From an uncultured Alphaproteobacteria bacterium (lineage in GTDB: Bacteria > Pseudomonadota > Alphaproteobacteria > Bin95), in the NCBI GenBank assembly GCA_937891825.1, contig CALAHN010000119.1, positions 1-37,863 on the forward strand: DNA of 37,863 nt, given 5' to 3'. The notes below the pieces were generated by a model that did no database searches, had not been told where the DNA came from, and worked only from the letters and a program-made list of their open reading frames with translations. The translations under genes were made by a program, and so were the position numbers. Position 1 is the first letter of the stretch. Each line of letters begins with the position of its first letter. Positions 1 to 8,322 of this stretch are shown here, in pieces.

Positions 1-216
1 GCGCGCCGCCGATGCCGCGGCGGCGCTTGCCGTCGCCTCGCGGCCCGGCGGCAATTGTGGGCCGGAGAGGGCCGCCAGTTGCCCGGCGGAAATCAGGCCG
101 ACGGCCGTTGACGTGATCTCCCGCCGCTCCGGCTCCAGCCATGACGGCAAGCCGAACGCCATCACGGCGATCAGGATGCCATGGCCGATCAGGGATACGA
201 GGATGGCCGCCTGCAT
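1..216 (-). CDS. tolA: TolA, N-terminal fragment (cut by window edge)
   Basis: Only the first 72 codons are inside the window and the frame is still open at the left edge. The start ATG directly follows the tolR stop codon with no spacer. The visible part has one hydrophobic segment at about residues 4-24, as expected for the inner-membrane anchor of TolA. After it comes an Ala/Pro/Gly-rich stretch, fitting the start of the periplasmic stalk. TolA links the TolQR proton-driven motor to TolB-Pal at the outer membrane. The identification rests on the N-terminal topology and on its position after tolQ-tolR. A TonB-like energy-coupling protein is the only real alternative. Confidence 0.78.
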   Translation of the reverse strand, partial: MQAAILVSLIGHGILIAVMAFGLPSWLEPERREITSTAVGLISAGQLAALSGPQLPPGREATASAAAASAAR

Positions 217-675
217 CTAGCGCCGCGCCCCGTCCGGCGTTTCGGCGACCAGGGACAGCTTCGTGACCCCAGCGGCGACCAGCGCCCCCATGACGCGCAT
301 CACTTCGCCGTAAGCAATCCTGGTGTCGCCGCGCACATAGACGACCGCATCCGGCCGCTCGGCCCGGACTGCGTTCAGCGTCGAGACCAGGCTTTCCAGG
401 CTGCGTTCGGTTTCCTGCAGGTAGATCTTACCCTCGGCGTCGACGGAGACGATCAGCGGCTCATCCCAGTCGACCAGTTGCGCCGCGTCGGTCTTCGGCA
501 ATTCGATCGGCACGCCGACGGTCAGCAAGGGCGCCGTCACCATGAAGACGATCAGCAGCACCAGCATCACGTCGACGAAGGGCGTCACGTTGATTTCGGC
601 AAGCGGTCGATGCCGGACGCGCCGCCCCCGGCCGAGGCCGCCGCCCAATCCGCCGCCGATCATGCCGCCAGCCAT
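217..675 (-). CDS. tolR: TolR, ExbD/TolR-family biopolymer transport protein
   Basis: This 152-residue protein is a stator subunit of the Tol-Pal envelope motor. After a glycine/arginine-rich cytoplasmic N-terminus (residues 1-25) comes the ExbD/TolR signature NVTPFVDVMLVLLIVFMV, starting at about residue 29. It contains the transmembrane aspartate D35, equivalent to the proton-carrying Asp of the family. The C-terminal two thirds form the usual periplasmic domain. It starts three bases after the tolQ stop and ends one base before tolA, so it is part of a tolQ-tolR-tolA transcription unit. Length and order match Tol rather than Exb systems. Confidence 0.93.
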   Translation of the reverse strand: MAGGMIGGGLGGGLGRGRRVRHRPLAEINVTPFVDVMLVLLIVFMVTAPLLTVGVPIELPKTDAAQLVDWDEPLIVSVDAEGKIYLQETERSLESLVSTLNAVRAERPDAVVYVRGDTRIAYGEVMRVMGALVAAGVTKLSLVAETPDGARR

Positions 676-678
676 GGC

Positions 679-1392
679 TTACGCTCCCTCGTCGATCTGC
701 CGGGAGAGGATCGACTGGAAGTCGCCCGCGAAGATATCCAGCCGGGTCGCATAGCTGCCCATGTCGGCCGCGAACTTGTTGTAGGCGAGCGTCGCCGGGA
801 TGGCGGCGAACAGGCCCATCGCCGTCGCGAACAGAGCTTCGGCGATGCCGGGCGCCACGACCGCGAGGTTGGTGGTCTTTTCGGCCGCGATCGCGGTGAA
901 GCTGTTCATGATGCCCCAGACCGTGCCGAACAGCCCGATGAACGGGGCCGTCGATCCGGTCGAGGCGAGCACGGTCATGCCCCGCTCGATGGCCGACATT
1001 TCACGGCCGATCGACACGGTCATGGAGCGTTCCAGCCGCTCCTTCAGGCCGATGCCGAAGCCGCGCGACGATTCGCCGTTGGTCGTCTTCCGCCATTCCC
1101 GCATCGCGGCCGCGAACACCGCCGTCATCGGATCGTGGGCGTTGGCGCTGACCCGGTCATAGAGATCGTCAAGCGCCCCGCCGGACCAGAACGCATCCTC
1201 GAATGCGTCCGCTTCCCGCGCCAGCCGGCGCATGGTCCGCCATTTCATGAAGATCACGGCCCAGCACCAGACCGAAAGAATCATCAGGATCGCCATCACC
1301 GCCTTGACGACGATATCGGCCGCGAGGAACAGCGCCACGGGCGATAGATGCCCGCCCTGTCCCAATGCTTCTGTAATGATTGAACCGTCCAT
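679..1392 (-). CDS. tolQ: TolQ, MotA/TolQ/ExbB proton channel protein
   Basis: This 237-residue inner-membrane protein forms the proton channel of the Tol-Pal motor with TolR. The first transmembrane segment lies at about residues 19-48. The family core near residues 135-165, with the signature GSTAPFIGLFGTVWGIM, includes the conserved Thr/Ser-Gly positions of the second transmembrane helix, and a third segment follows. A GGAG ribosome site lies about eleven bases before the ATG. It follows ybgC after 33 bases, which is the standard ybgC-tolQ-tolR-tolA order of proteobacteria. Tol-Pal supports outer-membrane constriction during division. Confidence 0.95.
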   Translation of the reverse strand: MDGSIITEALGQGGHLSPVALFLAADIVVKAVMAILMILSVWCWAVIFMKWRTMRRLAREADAFEDAFWSGGALDDLYDRVSANAHDPMTAVFAAAMREWRKTTNGESSRGFGIGLKERLERSMTVSIGREMSAIERGMTVLASTGSTAPFIGLFGTVWGIMNSFTAIAAEKTTNLAVVAPGIAEALFATAMGLFAAIPATLAYNKFAADMGSYATRLDIFAGDFQSILSRQIDEGA

Positions 1393-1425
1393 GGGACCGT
1401 TATCTCCAGCGAAAAAGGGGCGGAA

Positions 1426-1836
1426 CTATGACGGCGGCGACGCCATCGTCGCGGCGCGCATCGCATCGGGCAGACGCGCCGGTTTCCCAGCAGCGTCTAT
1501 ACAAGCCACGCGCACGGTCAAGCGAGCGATCGGGACGCCGCCGCGCTCGACGATTTGCAGGAAGTCGAGACTGACCCGCCTGACCCGCGCGACGATGCTC
1601 TGCACGGTCAAAAGATCGTCCAGGAAGGCCGGCTGCAGGTAGTCGATCGTCAGCCCGGCGACGACAAAGCCGATGCCGGTTTCGGCGCGAAGCTTGCTTT
1701 GATCGACCCCAAGGGCGCGCAGGAATTCCGTCCGACCGCGCTCGGCATATTTCAGATAGGCGGCGTGATAGACAATGCCGCCTGCGTCGGTGTCTTCGTA
1801 ATACACCCGGACCGGCAGCGCGGCGGCGGCCGTCAT
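1426..1836 (-). CDS. ybgC: YbgC, Tol-Pal-associated acyl-CoA thioesterase
   Basis: This 136-residue hotdog-fold thioesterase has the 4-hydroxybenzoyl-CoA thioesterase signature [19 protein letters not shown] near the N-terminus. The catalytic aspartate is D17 and the supporting histidine H24. The family hydrolyses short-chain or phospholipid-linked acyl thioesters in the cytoplasm and is almost always encoded just upstream of tolQ. Its ATG overlaps the ruvB stop codon (ATGA, four bases), suggesting translational coupling between the ruv and tol blocks. Length is typical. Confidence 0.93.
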   Translation of the reverse strand: MTAAAALPVRVYYEDTDAGGIVYHAAYLKYAERGRTEFLRALGVDQSKLRAETGIGFVVAGLTIDYLQPAFLDDLLTVQSIVARVRRVSLDFLQIVERGGVPIARLTVRVACIDAAGKPARLPDAMRAATMASPPS

Positions 1837-2873
1837 GGGCTGTCGTCCTCGAACAGATCCGGGGCCTGGCCGCCGCCTTTGGGCGCGGCCAGGCCGATCG
1901 CCTGATAGCCCTTCGCCGGCAGCACCCGCCCGCGCGGCGTCCGCAACACGAAACCCTGCTGGATCAGGAACGGCTCGATCACATCCTCGATCACGTCCCG
2001 CTGCTCGGCGAGCGCCGCCGCCAGGGCTTCCGCGCCGGCCGGGCCGCCGCCATAGCGCTCCGCCAGACAGCCCAGATAGCGCCGGTCCATCGCATCCAGC
2101 CCCTCGCCGTCGACCTCGAGCCGCAACAGCGCCTTGTCGGCGACAGCGACGTCGATTTCCGTGACGCCGTCGACCGCGGCAAAGTCGCGCACGCGCCGGA
2201 GCAGCCGTCCGGCGATGCGCGGCGTGCCGCGCGCCCGGCGGGCGATTTCGGCGGCGCCGGCTTGCGACATCGGCGCGCCCAGAATCTCCGCGCCGCGGAC
2301 GACGATGCGGGTCAGTTCCTCAACCGTGTAGAACTCCAGACGCAACGGAATGCCGAACCGATCCCGGAGCGGCCCCTGCACCAGGCCGGCCCGCGTCGTC
2401 GCGGCGACCAGCGTGAACGGCGGCAGATCGATCCGGACCGAGCGCGCCGCCGGGCCTTCGCCGATGATCAGGTCCAGATGAAAGTCTTCCATCGCCGGAT
2501 AGAGGATTTCCTCGACCGCCGGGCTCAGGCGATGAATTTCATCGATGAACAGCACGTCATGGGGCTGCAGGTTGGTCAGCAGCGCCGCTAGGTCCCCAGC
2601 GCGGGCGATCACCGGACCGGAGGTCGCCCGGAATCCCACGGCCATCTCGGTCGCGACGATCTGGGCGAGCGTCGTCTTGCCGAGGCCGGGCGGGCCGATC
2701 AGCAGCACATGGTCCAAGGCGTCGCCGCGGGCTTTCGCCGCCTGAATAAAAATTTCCAGATTGCCGCGCGCTTTCGCCTGCCCGACGAACTCGCTCAGCC
2801 GCTGCGGCCTGAGGGTCGTGTCCGGCGGGTCGTCCGCCCGGGCGAGCGCGTCGATCAGGCGGTCCTCGCTCAT
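1833..2873 (-). CDS. ruvB: RuvB, Holliday junction branch-migration ATPase
   Basis: This 346-residue AAA+ motor drives branch migration of Holliday junctions with RuvA. It shows the RuvB N-terminal motif [12 protein letters not shown] at residues 21-32, a Walker [11 protein letters not shown] at 60-69 and a Walker B DEIH further on. The sensor-1 region (VAATTRAG) and an arginine-finger-type segment (RDRFG) follow. The C-terminal winged-helix domain ends with the family segment TPRGR. The start overlaps the ruvA stop by four bases and the stop overlaps ybgC by four bases. Length and architecture are normal. Confidence 0.98.
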   Translation of the reverse strand: MSEDRLIDALARADDPPDTTLRPQRLSEFVGQAKARGNLEIFIQAAKARGDALDHVLLIGPPGLGKTTLAQIVATEMAVGFRATSGPVIARAGDLAALLTNLQPHDVLFIDEIHRLSPAVEEILYPAMEDFHLDLIIGEGPAARSVRIDLPPFTLVAATTRAGLVQGPLRDRFGIPLRLEFYTVEELTRIVVRGAEILGAPMSQAGAAEIARRARGTPRIAGRLLRRVRDFAAVDGVTEIDVAVADKALLRLEVDGEGLDAMDRRYLGCLAERYGGGPAGAEALAAALAEQRDVIEDVIEPFLIQQGFVLRTPRGRVLPAKGYQAIGLAAPKGGGQAPDLFEDDSP

Positions 2874-3487
2874 GCTTTCGCCGCCTCCTTGAGCGCCGCC
2901 GTGATCAGCGCCGGCAAGGGCGCGTCCGGCCCCAGCGCCGCTTCGGCGCGGCCGACGGCGGCATAGGCTTCCGAGCGGCCGTAGCCGAGGTTGGCGAGCG
3001 CCGAAAGCGCTTCCGCCGCCGCCCCGCCCGCCGGGGCGCCCCCAGCCGGGGCCGCAATCGCGCCCGGCCCAAGCGCCGGCATGTCGCCCGACGCGACCCG
3101 GTCCCGCAGGACGCTGATGATGCGCAAGGCGAGCTTCGGGCCGACGCCGTCCGCCCGGGAAACCGCCTTCTTGTCCTCCGCCAGGATCGCCTGGGCCAGT
3201 TCATCGAGCGTCAGGGCGGAGAGAATTTGCAAGGCGACCCGGCCGCCGACGCCCTGAACCGTCGTCAAAAGCTTGAACCATGCCCGTTCGCCCGGCAGCG
3301 CGAAGGCATAGAGAACGATGGCGTCCTCCCGCATCTGGGTTTCGACGTCGAGCCGCGTCACGCCCTTGCCCGTGGCGGCCGCAAGGCTTCTGGCGGAGCA
3401 ATGCACCAGATAGCCGACGCCCCCCACATCGACGATGGCGGCGTCGCCGCCGATCGCCTCAACGAGGCCGGTCAGGCGGCCGATCAC
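2870..3487 (-). CDS. ruvA: RuvA, Holliday junction DNA-binding subunit
   Basis: This 205-residue protein binds the four-way junction and loads RuvB. It has the N-terminal OB-fold opening [10 protein letters not shown], two helix-hairpin-helix segments ([15 protein letters not shown] and [15 protein letters not shown]) in the middle, and an Ala/Gly/Pro-rich flexible linker. A small C-terminal domain that contacts RuvB follows. The start codon is GTG and overlaps the ruvC stop (GTGA), so ruvC-ruvA-ruvB are chained by overlaps. The linker is somewhat rich in glycine and alanine but otherwise ordinary. Confidence 0.97.
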   Translation of the reverse strand: MIGRLTGLVEAIGGDAAIVDVGGVGYLVHCSARSLAAATGKGVTRLDVETQMREDAIVLYAFALPGERAWFKLLTTVQGVGGRVALQILSALTLDELAQAILAEDKKAVSRADGVGPKLALRIISVLRDRVASGDMPALGPGAIAAPAGGAPAGGAAAEALSALANLGYGRSEAYAAVGRAEAALGPDAPLPALITAALKEAAKA

Positions 3488-3999
3488 GTCGCGGCCGCCG
3501 CCGCCGCCCAGCGGTTCGAGACAGCGCTGGCATGGGCATGGGAGATCGCGACCGCGAGCGCGTCGGCCGCATCCTCATTGGCTATCTCGACCCCCGGCAG
3601 CAGGCGGGCGACCATACCGGCGACCTGCGCCTTGTCGGCCGAGCCATAGCCCACGAGGGATTTCTTGACTTCCTTGGCGGAATATTCCGCCACATCCAGC
3701 CCGGCCCTCGCCGGGGTGACGAGCACGACGCCGCGCGCCAGCCCAAGCTTCAGGGTGGTTCCAGGATTGCGGTTCAAGAAGGTCTCCTCTACCGCCGCTT
3801 CGCTGGGCGCGAACTCCGCGATCACAGCTTCAATGCCGACAGAGATCTGGCGCAGGCGCTCGGCCATCGGCGCCTTCGGGTCCGTCTGAATGACGCCGTT
3901 CGCGATATGCTTCAGGCGATTGTCGACGCTTTCAACGATGCCCCAGCCAGTCTTCTGCAGCCCTGGGTCCAAGCCGAGAATGCGTCGGATCCTGGTCAT
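3484..3999 (-). CDS. ruvC: RuvC, Holliday junction resolvase
   Basis: This 171-residue RNase H-fold endonuclease cuts Holliday junctions symmetrically. All four acidic catalytic positions can be placed: D11 in ILGLDPGLQKTGWG, E71 in AAVEETFLNRN, and the C-terminal pair D143 and D146 in EDAADALAVAISHAH. The gene begins two bases after the yebC stop codon and ends overlapping ruvA, the conserved alphaproteobacterial order. Length is typical. Confidence 0.97.
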   Translation of the reverse strand: MTRIRRILGLDPGLQKTGWGIVESVDNRLKHIANGVIQTDPKAPMAERLRQISVGIEAVIAEFAPSEAAVEETFLNRNPGTTLKLGLARGVVLVTPARAGLDVAEYSAKEVKKSLVGYGSADKAQVAGMVARLLPGVEIANEDAADALAVAISHAHASAVSNRWAAAAAAT

Positions 4000-4001
4000 C
4001 G

Positions 4002-4754
4002 CTATCCGGCCAGCGCCGTCATCGTCTCGTCGGAGATATCGTAGTTGGCGAACACGGTCTGCACGTCGTCATGCTCGTCCAGCACTTCCAGCAGCTTGAA
4101 CAGGGTCGCCGCCTTGTCGCCCTCAATCGGCGTCAGGGTCTGCGGCCGCCAGGCAAGCTTGGCGGAGGACGGCGCGCCGAACGCCGTCTCCAGGCCGTTG
4201 CGCACGGCCACCAGATCGTCGGGCGCAGTCGTGATCTCGTGGCTCTCGTCGCTCGACTGCACATCCTCGGCGCCAGCTTCGAGGGCGGCTTCGAACACGG
4301 CGTCCGCGTCCAGTTCCGGCCGCTCATAGACGATGGCGCCGATTCGGTCGAACATGAACGCGACCGAATTGGTTTCGCCGAGCGAGCCGCCATACTTGTT
4401 GAAGGCCGAGCGGACGTCGGCCGCCGTGCGGTTGCGGTTGTCGGTCAGGGTCTCGACGATCAGCGCGACGCCGCCCGGGCCATAGCCTTCGTAGCGGACT
4501 TCCTCGAAGTTCTCCGCCTCGCCGTCGGCGCCGGACGCGCGCTTGACGGCGCGGTCGATGCGGTCGTTCGGCATGTTGGCGGCGCGCGCCGCGATCATGG
4601 CCGAGCGCAACGCCGGATTGCCTTCCGGGTCCGGCCCGCTGGCCTTCACCGCGACCATGATTTCACGGCCGAGCCGCGTAAAGATCTTCGCCCGCTTGGC
4701 GTCCTGCGCGCCTTTGCGGTGCATGATGTTCTTGAATTGTGAATGGCCAGCCAT
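4002..4754 (-). CDS. yebC: YebC/PmpR family protein (TACO1-type)
   Basis: This 250-residue cytoplasmic protein opens with the invariant YebC motif [20 protein letters not shown]. It also carries the family stretches [18 protein letters not shown] and [14 protein letters not shown] and the C-terminal acidic region. Members act as transcriptional regulators or help ribosomes through difficult proline stretches. The gene is the head of the yebC-ruvCAB-ybgC-tol chain, and 134 bases separate it from the next gene downstream of it on the map (ymdB-like), enough for a promoter. Confidence 0.95.
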   Translation of the reverse strand: MAGHSQFKNIMHRKGAQDAKRAKIFTRLGREIMVAVKASGPDPEGNPALRSAMIAARAANMPNDRIDRAVKRASGADGEAENFEEVRYEGYGPGGVALIVETLTDNRNRTAADVRSAFNKYGGSLGETNSVAFMFDRIGAIVYERPELDADAVFEAALEAGAEDVQSSDESHEITTAPDDLVAVRNGLETAFGAPSSAKLAWRPQTLTPIEGDKAATLFKLLEVLDEHDDVQTVFANYDISDETMTALAG

Positions 4755-4831
4755 CGCGAATCCGTCTGCGTTCCCGGCGCGCCCCGCGCGCGTCCGGCGC
4801 CAAAATGACGAAATCCGAGGCTGGCGGCAAC

Positions 4832-4861
4832 CCGGCTGGCGAAATGCCCGAATCCAGCCGG
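4832..4861 (-). terminator. Possible hairpin downstream of the YmdB-like gene
   Basis: An eight-base perfect inverted repeat (4832-4839 CCGGCTGG with 4854-4861 CCAGCCGG) encloses a 14-base loop. It lies 28 bases after the stop codon of the metallophosphoesterase gene read on the minus strand. There is no T-tract on the 3' side, so a classical intrinsic terminator is not supported. It could be a weak terminator, an RNA stability hairpin, or chance in GC-rich DNA. The rest of the 4755-4888 gap shows no gene and should hold the yebC promoter. Confidence 0.25.
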
Positions 4862-4888
4862 TCCTGGCAGCTAATTCAGGCGGCAGGT

Positions 4889-5698
4889 TCAGATCGGCGC
4901 CGGGTCGAGGCCGAAGCCCTGGCGGAAGGGCCGCACCGTCACCGCGAGGCCGGTCGCGGGGTCGGTTTCGACGAAGATGCCGGAAAGCGAGGCCGGGCCG
5001 TCGGCGGGCGCCAGGCGTTCGCCAGGGCGTTTGGTGCGGAAGCGCTGGATTGAAAGCTCCTTCCGCATGCCGATGACGCTGTCATAGTCGCCGCACATGC
5101 CGGCGTCGGTCAGGTAGGCCGTGCCGCCTTTCATGATGTGGCCGTCGGCCGTCGGGACATGGGAATGGGTGCCGACGACCAGCGACGCGCGGCCATCGAG
5201 GAAATGCCCCATGGCGCGCTTCTCGCTCGTCGCCTCGCCGTGCATGTCGACCAGGATCGCCTTGACCTCACGGCCGAGCGCCGCGGTGTTCACGACCTGC
5301 TCCATCGCCGTGAACGGGCAGTCCAGGGGATCCATGAACAGGCGCAGCATCACATTGGCGACCAGCGCCTTGCCGGCCCGCTCGGTCTCGACGATGGCCC
5401 AGCCGCGGCCGGGCGCGCCTTCCGGGAAGTTGAACGGCCGCAGCAGGCGTTTGTCGTCGCCGATATGGGTCAGGATTTCGCGGTTATCCCAGACGTGATT
5501 GCCGGTCGTGATCACGTCGACGCCGGCGCCATAAAGCGCCTCGCAGATTTTCGGCGTGATCCCGAAGCCATGGGCCGCGTTTTCGCCGTTCACGACCAGC
5601 AGGTCGAGATCGAAGGCGGCGCGCAGGCCCGGCGCCGCTTCAACGACCGCATCCCGGCCGGCGCGGCCGACGATATCGCCCAGGAACAGGATGCGCAT
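4889..5698 (-). CDS. YmdB-like metallophosphoesterase (TIGR00282 family)
   Basis: This 269-residue protein belongs to the YmdB family of di-metal phosphodiesterases; in other bacteria these hydrolyse 2',3'-cyclic nucleotides. Metal ligands are visible in order: D8 ([13 protein letters not shown]), E39 and N40 (VNGENAAHG), N67-H68 (TGNHVWDN), then HGE and [10 protein letters not shown] in the second half. The start at 5698 is chosen because a GGAG site sits seven bases upstream and the family always begins close to MRILFLGD; a start five codons earlier lacks this support. It lies 76 bases downstream of the hybrid kinase on the same strand. The cellular substrate is not known. Confidence 0.9.
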   Translation of the reverse strand: MRILFLGDIVGRAGRDAVVEAAPGLRAAFDLDLLVVNGENAAHGFGITPKICEALYGAGVDVITTGNHVWDNREILTHIGDDKRLLRPFNFPEGAPGRGWAIVETERAGKALVANVMLRLFMDPLDCPFTAMEQVVNTAALGREVKAILVDMHGEATSEKRAMGHFLDGRASLVVGTHSHVPTADGHIMKGGTAYLTDAGMCGDYDSVIGMRKELSIQRFRTKRPGERLAPADGPASLSGIFVETDPATGLAVTVRPFRQGFGLDPAPI

Positions 5699-5774
5699 GC
5701 ATAGGCTCCGCAAAAAGGGGAGCCATACCGCTTTGCGGCGGTTTCGGCTACCGCTCCGACGCCGTCGCCGCGTT

Positions 5775-7298
5775 TCAAGCGGCGCGCGGCGCCTTCAGCA
5801 AAAGCTCGACCTGCTCGACAAGGTCCGCCAACTGCACGGGCTTCGAAAGGACAATGTTCATGCCCGCCGCGAAGCAGTCAGCGACCGCATGCGCCGAATA
5901 CTGGGCGGTGACGCCGATGATCGGCGCCGCCGGCAAGCCTCTGGCAACTTCGCCATGACGGATTTGCTGGGACGCATCGACGCCATTCAGGACCGGCATG
6001 CGCAGATCCATCAGGATCAGATCGTAACGGCAGGCCGTTGCAGCTTCGACAGCCTCCCTGCCATTCGCCGCGATGTCGCATACGAAGCCCAAGGCCCGCA
6101 GCATTTCCGCCAGCACGAAGGCGTTCACCGCATTGTCGTCGACGCAAAGCGCCCGCATGGCCTGATTGGCTGCGACGCCGGCGGCGGCGGTCTCGCGTTC
6201 CATCGGCAGGTCGATTACGAACGTCGAGCCTTGCCCGACCGCGCTCTCGACGCTGATGCTTCCGTCCATGCCTTCGACGATCTGCTTGACGATCGACAGA
6301 CCGAGGCCGAGGCCTTCGGCGCAGGCTTCGTAACTTTCCTGACTGCGGGAGAAAGGTTCGAACGCCTGCTCCAAGAACGCGGCGGTCATGCCCGCGCCGG
6401 TATCGGCGACCGTTAGAATTAGCCGTCCGTCGACCCAGTCCCCGGTCATCGCGACCGAACCGGACTCGGTGTACCGCAATGCGTTCGAGCCGAGGTTGGT
6501 CAGGATCTGCTGCACCCCGACTGCGTCCCCGAAAAAGCGCCCGCGCGCCGCGTCGGATAGAACGGCGTCGAGCGGCAGCCATTTCTGCTCGGCCTGAGTC
6601 TGGAGCATCAGGCGGACGGTATTCAGGATTTCGCCGAGGTCGAACCAGTCGCTCTTGCGCGGCGCGGCGCCTTCGGCGGCCGCACCGGAGACATGCAGGA
6701 CGTTTTCGACCAACCGGAGCAGCGCCTTGCCGGATTCGTCGATGACGTCGATCAGTTGGCGGAGCGGCGCCGGCACGCTCCGCATCGACAACACCTGCGT
6801 CATGCCCAGAATGCCGTTCAGCGGCGTGCGCAGTTCATGGCCCATATGCGCGAGAAAGCGCGCCTTGGCCGCATCGGCCGCTTCCGCGCGCTCCTTTGCG
6901 ATCTTCAACTCCGCTTCCAGGGTCTTCGCTTCGGTGATGTCGATCATCACGCCCCGCAAATGGGTCACAACGCCGTCTTCGCGCGTCACCAGGGTGACGA
7001 TGTCCCGAAGCCAGATAAACGACCCGTCCTTGCGGCAGATGCGATAGTCGAACTCATGGTCGGCGCCCATCGCGGTTTCGCTGATGCAAAACTCCACGGC
7101 CGCCTTCCGATCGTCCGGATGGATCAGGTTCATCCAGAAGTCCGGCTCGAGCCACTGTTCGATCGGGAAACCGAGCAGACGCTCCGCATTCTGCGACACG
7201 AAGGTGAACCGCAATTCCGGAAGCTTCGCTTCCCAGATGATCGCGTTCGCACTTTCGATGATCTGCAGCAAATGTTCCGAATCGAGCGCAAAAGCCAT
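5775..7298 (-). CDS. Soluble PAS hybrid sensor histidine kinase with receiver domain
   Basis: This 507-residue cytoplasmic kinase has no transmembrane segment or signal peptide. A PAS domain occupies roughly residues 10-122 and includes HPDDR at 60-64, typical of PAS_3. The dimerisation helix carries the phospho-accepting H154 (HMGHELRTPLNG). The ATPase domain shows the N box (NLGSNALRY, about 268-276), DTGAGM (299-304) and GLGLGLSIVKQI. The C-terminal receiver has the acidic DD (387-388), phosphorylation site D431 (LMDLRMP) and K486 (LSKP). The ATG at 7298 was preferred to an in-frame GTG at 7307; neither has a strong ribosome site. No output regulator gene is adjacent, so phosphate probably moves to an unlinked phosphotransferase or regulator. 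Confidence 0.92.
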   Translation of the reverse strand: MAFALDSEHLLQIIESANAIIWEAKLPELRFTFVSQNAERLLGFPIEQWLEPDFWMNLIHPDDRKAAVEFCISETAMGADHEFDYRICRKDGSFIWLRDIVTLVTREDGVVTHLRGVMIDITEAKTLEAELKIAKERAEAADAAKARFLAHMGHELRTPLNGILGMTQVLSMRSVPAPLRQLIDVIDESGKALLRLVENVLHVSGAAAEGAAPRKSDWFDLGEILNTVRLMLQTQAEQKWLPLDAVLSDAARGRFFGDAVGVQQILTNLGSNALRYTESGSVAMTGDWVDGRLILTVADTGAGMTAAFLEQAFEPFSRSQESYEACAEGLGLGLSIVKQIVEGMDGSISVESAVGQGSTFVIDLPMERETAAAGVAANQAMRALCVDDNAVNAFVLAEMLRALGFVCDIAANGREAVEAATACRYDLILMDLRMPVLNGVDASQQIRHGEVARGLPAAPIIGVTAQYSAHAVADCFAAGMNIVLSKPVQLADLVEQVELLLKAPRAA

Positions 7299-7319
7299 AA
7301 ACCGCACCAGATTGATGGA

Positions 7320-7362
7320 GGACAGTGTCCACTATCCGCCGCCAGCGCTTAACCGGCGGTTA
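7320..7362. promoter_or_regulatory. Two short dyads in the leader of the hybrid kinase
   Basis: The 82-base gap between the alpha/beta hydrolase stop and the kinase start holds two dyads. One is an 11-base palindrome, GGACAGTGTCC (7320-7330). The other is a 13-base one, TAACCGGCGGTTA (7350-7362). Both have an odd centre. They could be half-operators for a regulator of the kinase gene, or coincidence. No clear -35/-10 pair is seen. Confidence 0.2.
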
Positions 7363-7380
7363 GCCGACGCCCGATCGCGC

Positions 7381-8286
7381 TCATGCCTTCAAGCCGAGGA
7401 TCGAGCCCGCCATCGCGCGCGGGTCGCGCGTCGGCCATGTGCCGGCGTCGACCTCCGCCAGGAAGCGGTCGAGGATGGCGTTGAACGCCTGGGGGTCCTC
7501 GATGTTGATCGTGTGGCCGCAGTTCGGCATGACCGCGAGCGCGGCGGTCGGGATGGTTTGCTTCATCATCAGGCCAGGCAGCAGGCAGGGCCAGTCCTCG
7601 TCGCCGGTCAGGATCAGGGTCGGCGTCTGGATCGTCGCCATGCGGTCCTTCAGTTCGAACAAGCTCGGCCGCTCGCGCTGCACGCCGAGCATGGTGCGCG
7701 CCGCGCCGTCGGTCGAGTGTTCGGCCAGTTGCTCCTGGAATTCCTTGAAGCCCCGCGGGTTCTTGTTCTGGAACTGCACCCGGGTCGGGCCGACGGAATA
7801 GGCGGCGGCGAACGCTTCGGCGCCTTCGCGCTCGATCAGCCGCGCGGTCGTCGCGGTCTCGTCGCGGAATTGCTCGCGCTTGTCCGGCTCGGCGCCGTAG
7901 CCGCAGCCCGCGACCGTGATCGAATGGGCGCGGTCGCCGTGGACCATGCCGAAATGCAGGGCCGCGAAGCCGCCCATCGACAGCCCGACGACATGGGCCT
8001 TCGCCGCGCCGACCGCGTCCAGCACCGCCAGGATGTCGTCCCGCGCCAGGTCCTGGGAATAGGCCCCAGCCGGCGGCACGTCCGAAGGCGGATAGCCCCG
8101 GGCGTTGAAGGATATGCACTGGTAGCGCCGCCCGAAATGCCGCATCTGCGGCTCCCAGGCCCGCATGTCGCCCGCGAATTCATGCACGAAGATGACGGGA
8201 ACGCCCGCCCCGTCCGCTTCGTAATAAAGCTTCACGCCGTCTTTGGCTGTCGCGTAGGGCAAGGGCTCGCACTCCTGATGGGGCAT
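7381..8286 (-). CDS. Alpha/beta-fold hydrolase
   Basis: This 301-residue protein has a standard alpha/beta hydrolase catalytic triad. The nucleophile is S103 in GLSMGG, the acid is probably D229 in LTGDED, and the base is H258 in MPNCGHTINIEDP. The oxyanion region reads HEFAGD (35-40) where many relatives have HGxxG. No signal peptide is present, so it acts in the cytoplasm. It follows the halogenase gene after 36 bases and is the last gene of a probable operon with it and the luciferase-like monooxygenase. Members include lactonases, esterases, C-C hydrolases and haloperoxidase-like enzymes; the substrate cannot be told from sequence. The ribosome site before the ATG is weak, so the start is tentative. 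Confidence 0.85.
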   Translation of the reverse strand: MPHQECEPLPYATAKDGVKLYYEADGAGVPVIFVHEFAGDMRAWEPQMRHFGRRYQCISFNARGYPPSDVPPAGAYSQDLARDDILAVLDAVGAAKAHVVGLSMGGFAALHFGMVHGDRAHSITVAGCGYGAEPDKREQFRDETATTARLIEREGAEAFAAAYSVGPTRVQFQNKNPRGFKEFQEQLAEHSTDGAARTMLGVQRERPSLFELKDRMATIQTPTLILTGDEDWPCLLPGLMMKQTIPTAALAVMPNCGHTINIEDPQAFNAILDRFLAEVDAGTWPTRDPRAMAGSILGLKA

Positions 8287-8322
8287 TCGGTTGGGGCGGG
8301 CGGCTTTTCGGGCGGCCGCCTG

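Noticed and set aside
181-1347. A 388-codon open frame on the plus strand over tolQ-tolR
   Set aside because: The tol genes on the other strand are certain, and this frame is an antisense shadow.
4739-5053. A small plus-strand open frame in the yebC-YmdB gap
   Set aside because: Most of it is antisense to the YmdB-like gene, it has no recognisable domain, and the gap is better explained as a promoter region.
5704-5724. GGCTCC/GGAGCC hairpin between the kinase and the YmdB-like gene as a terminator
   Set aside because: The T-run is inside the loop rather than after the stem, and the 3' arm supplies the ribosome site of the next gene.
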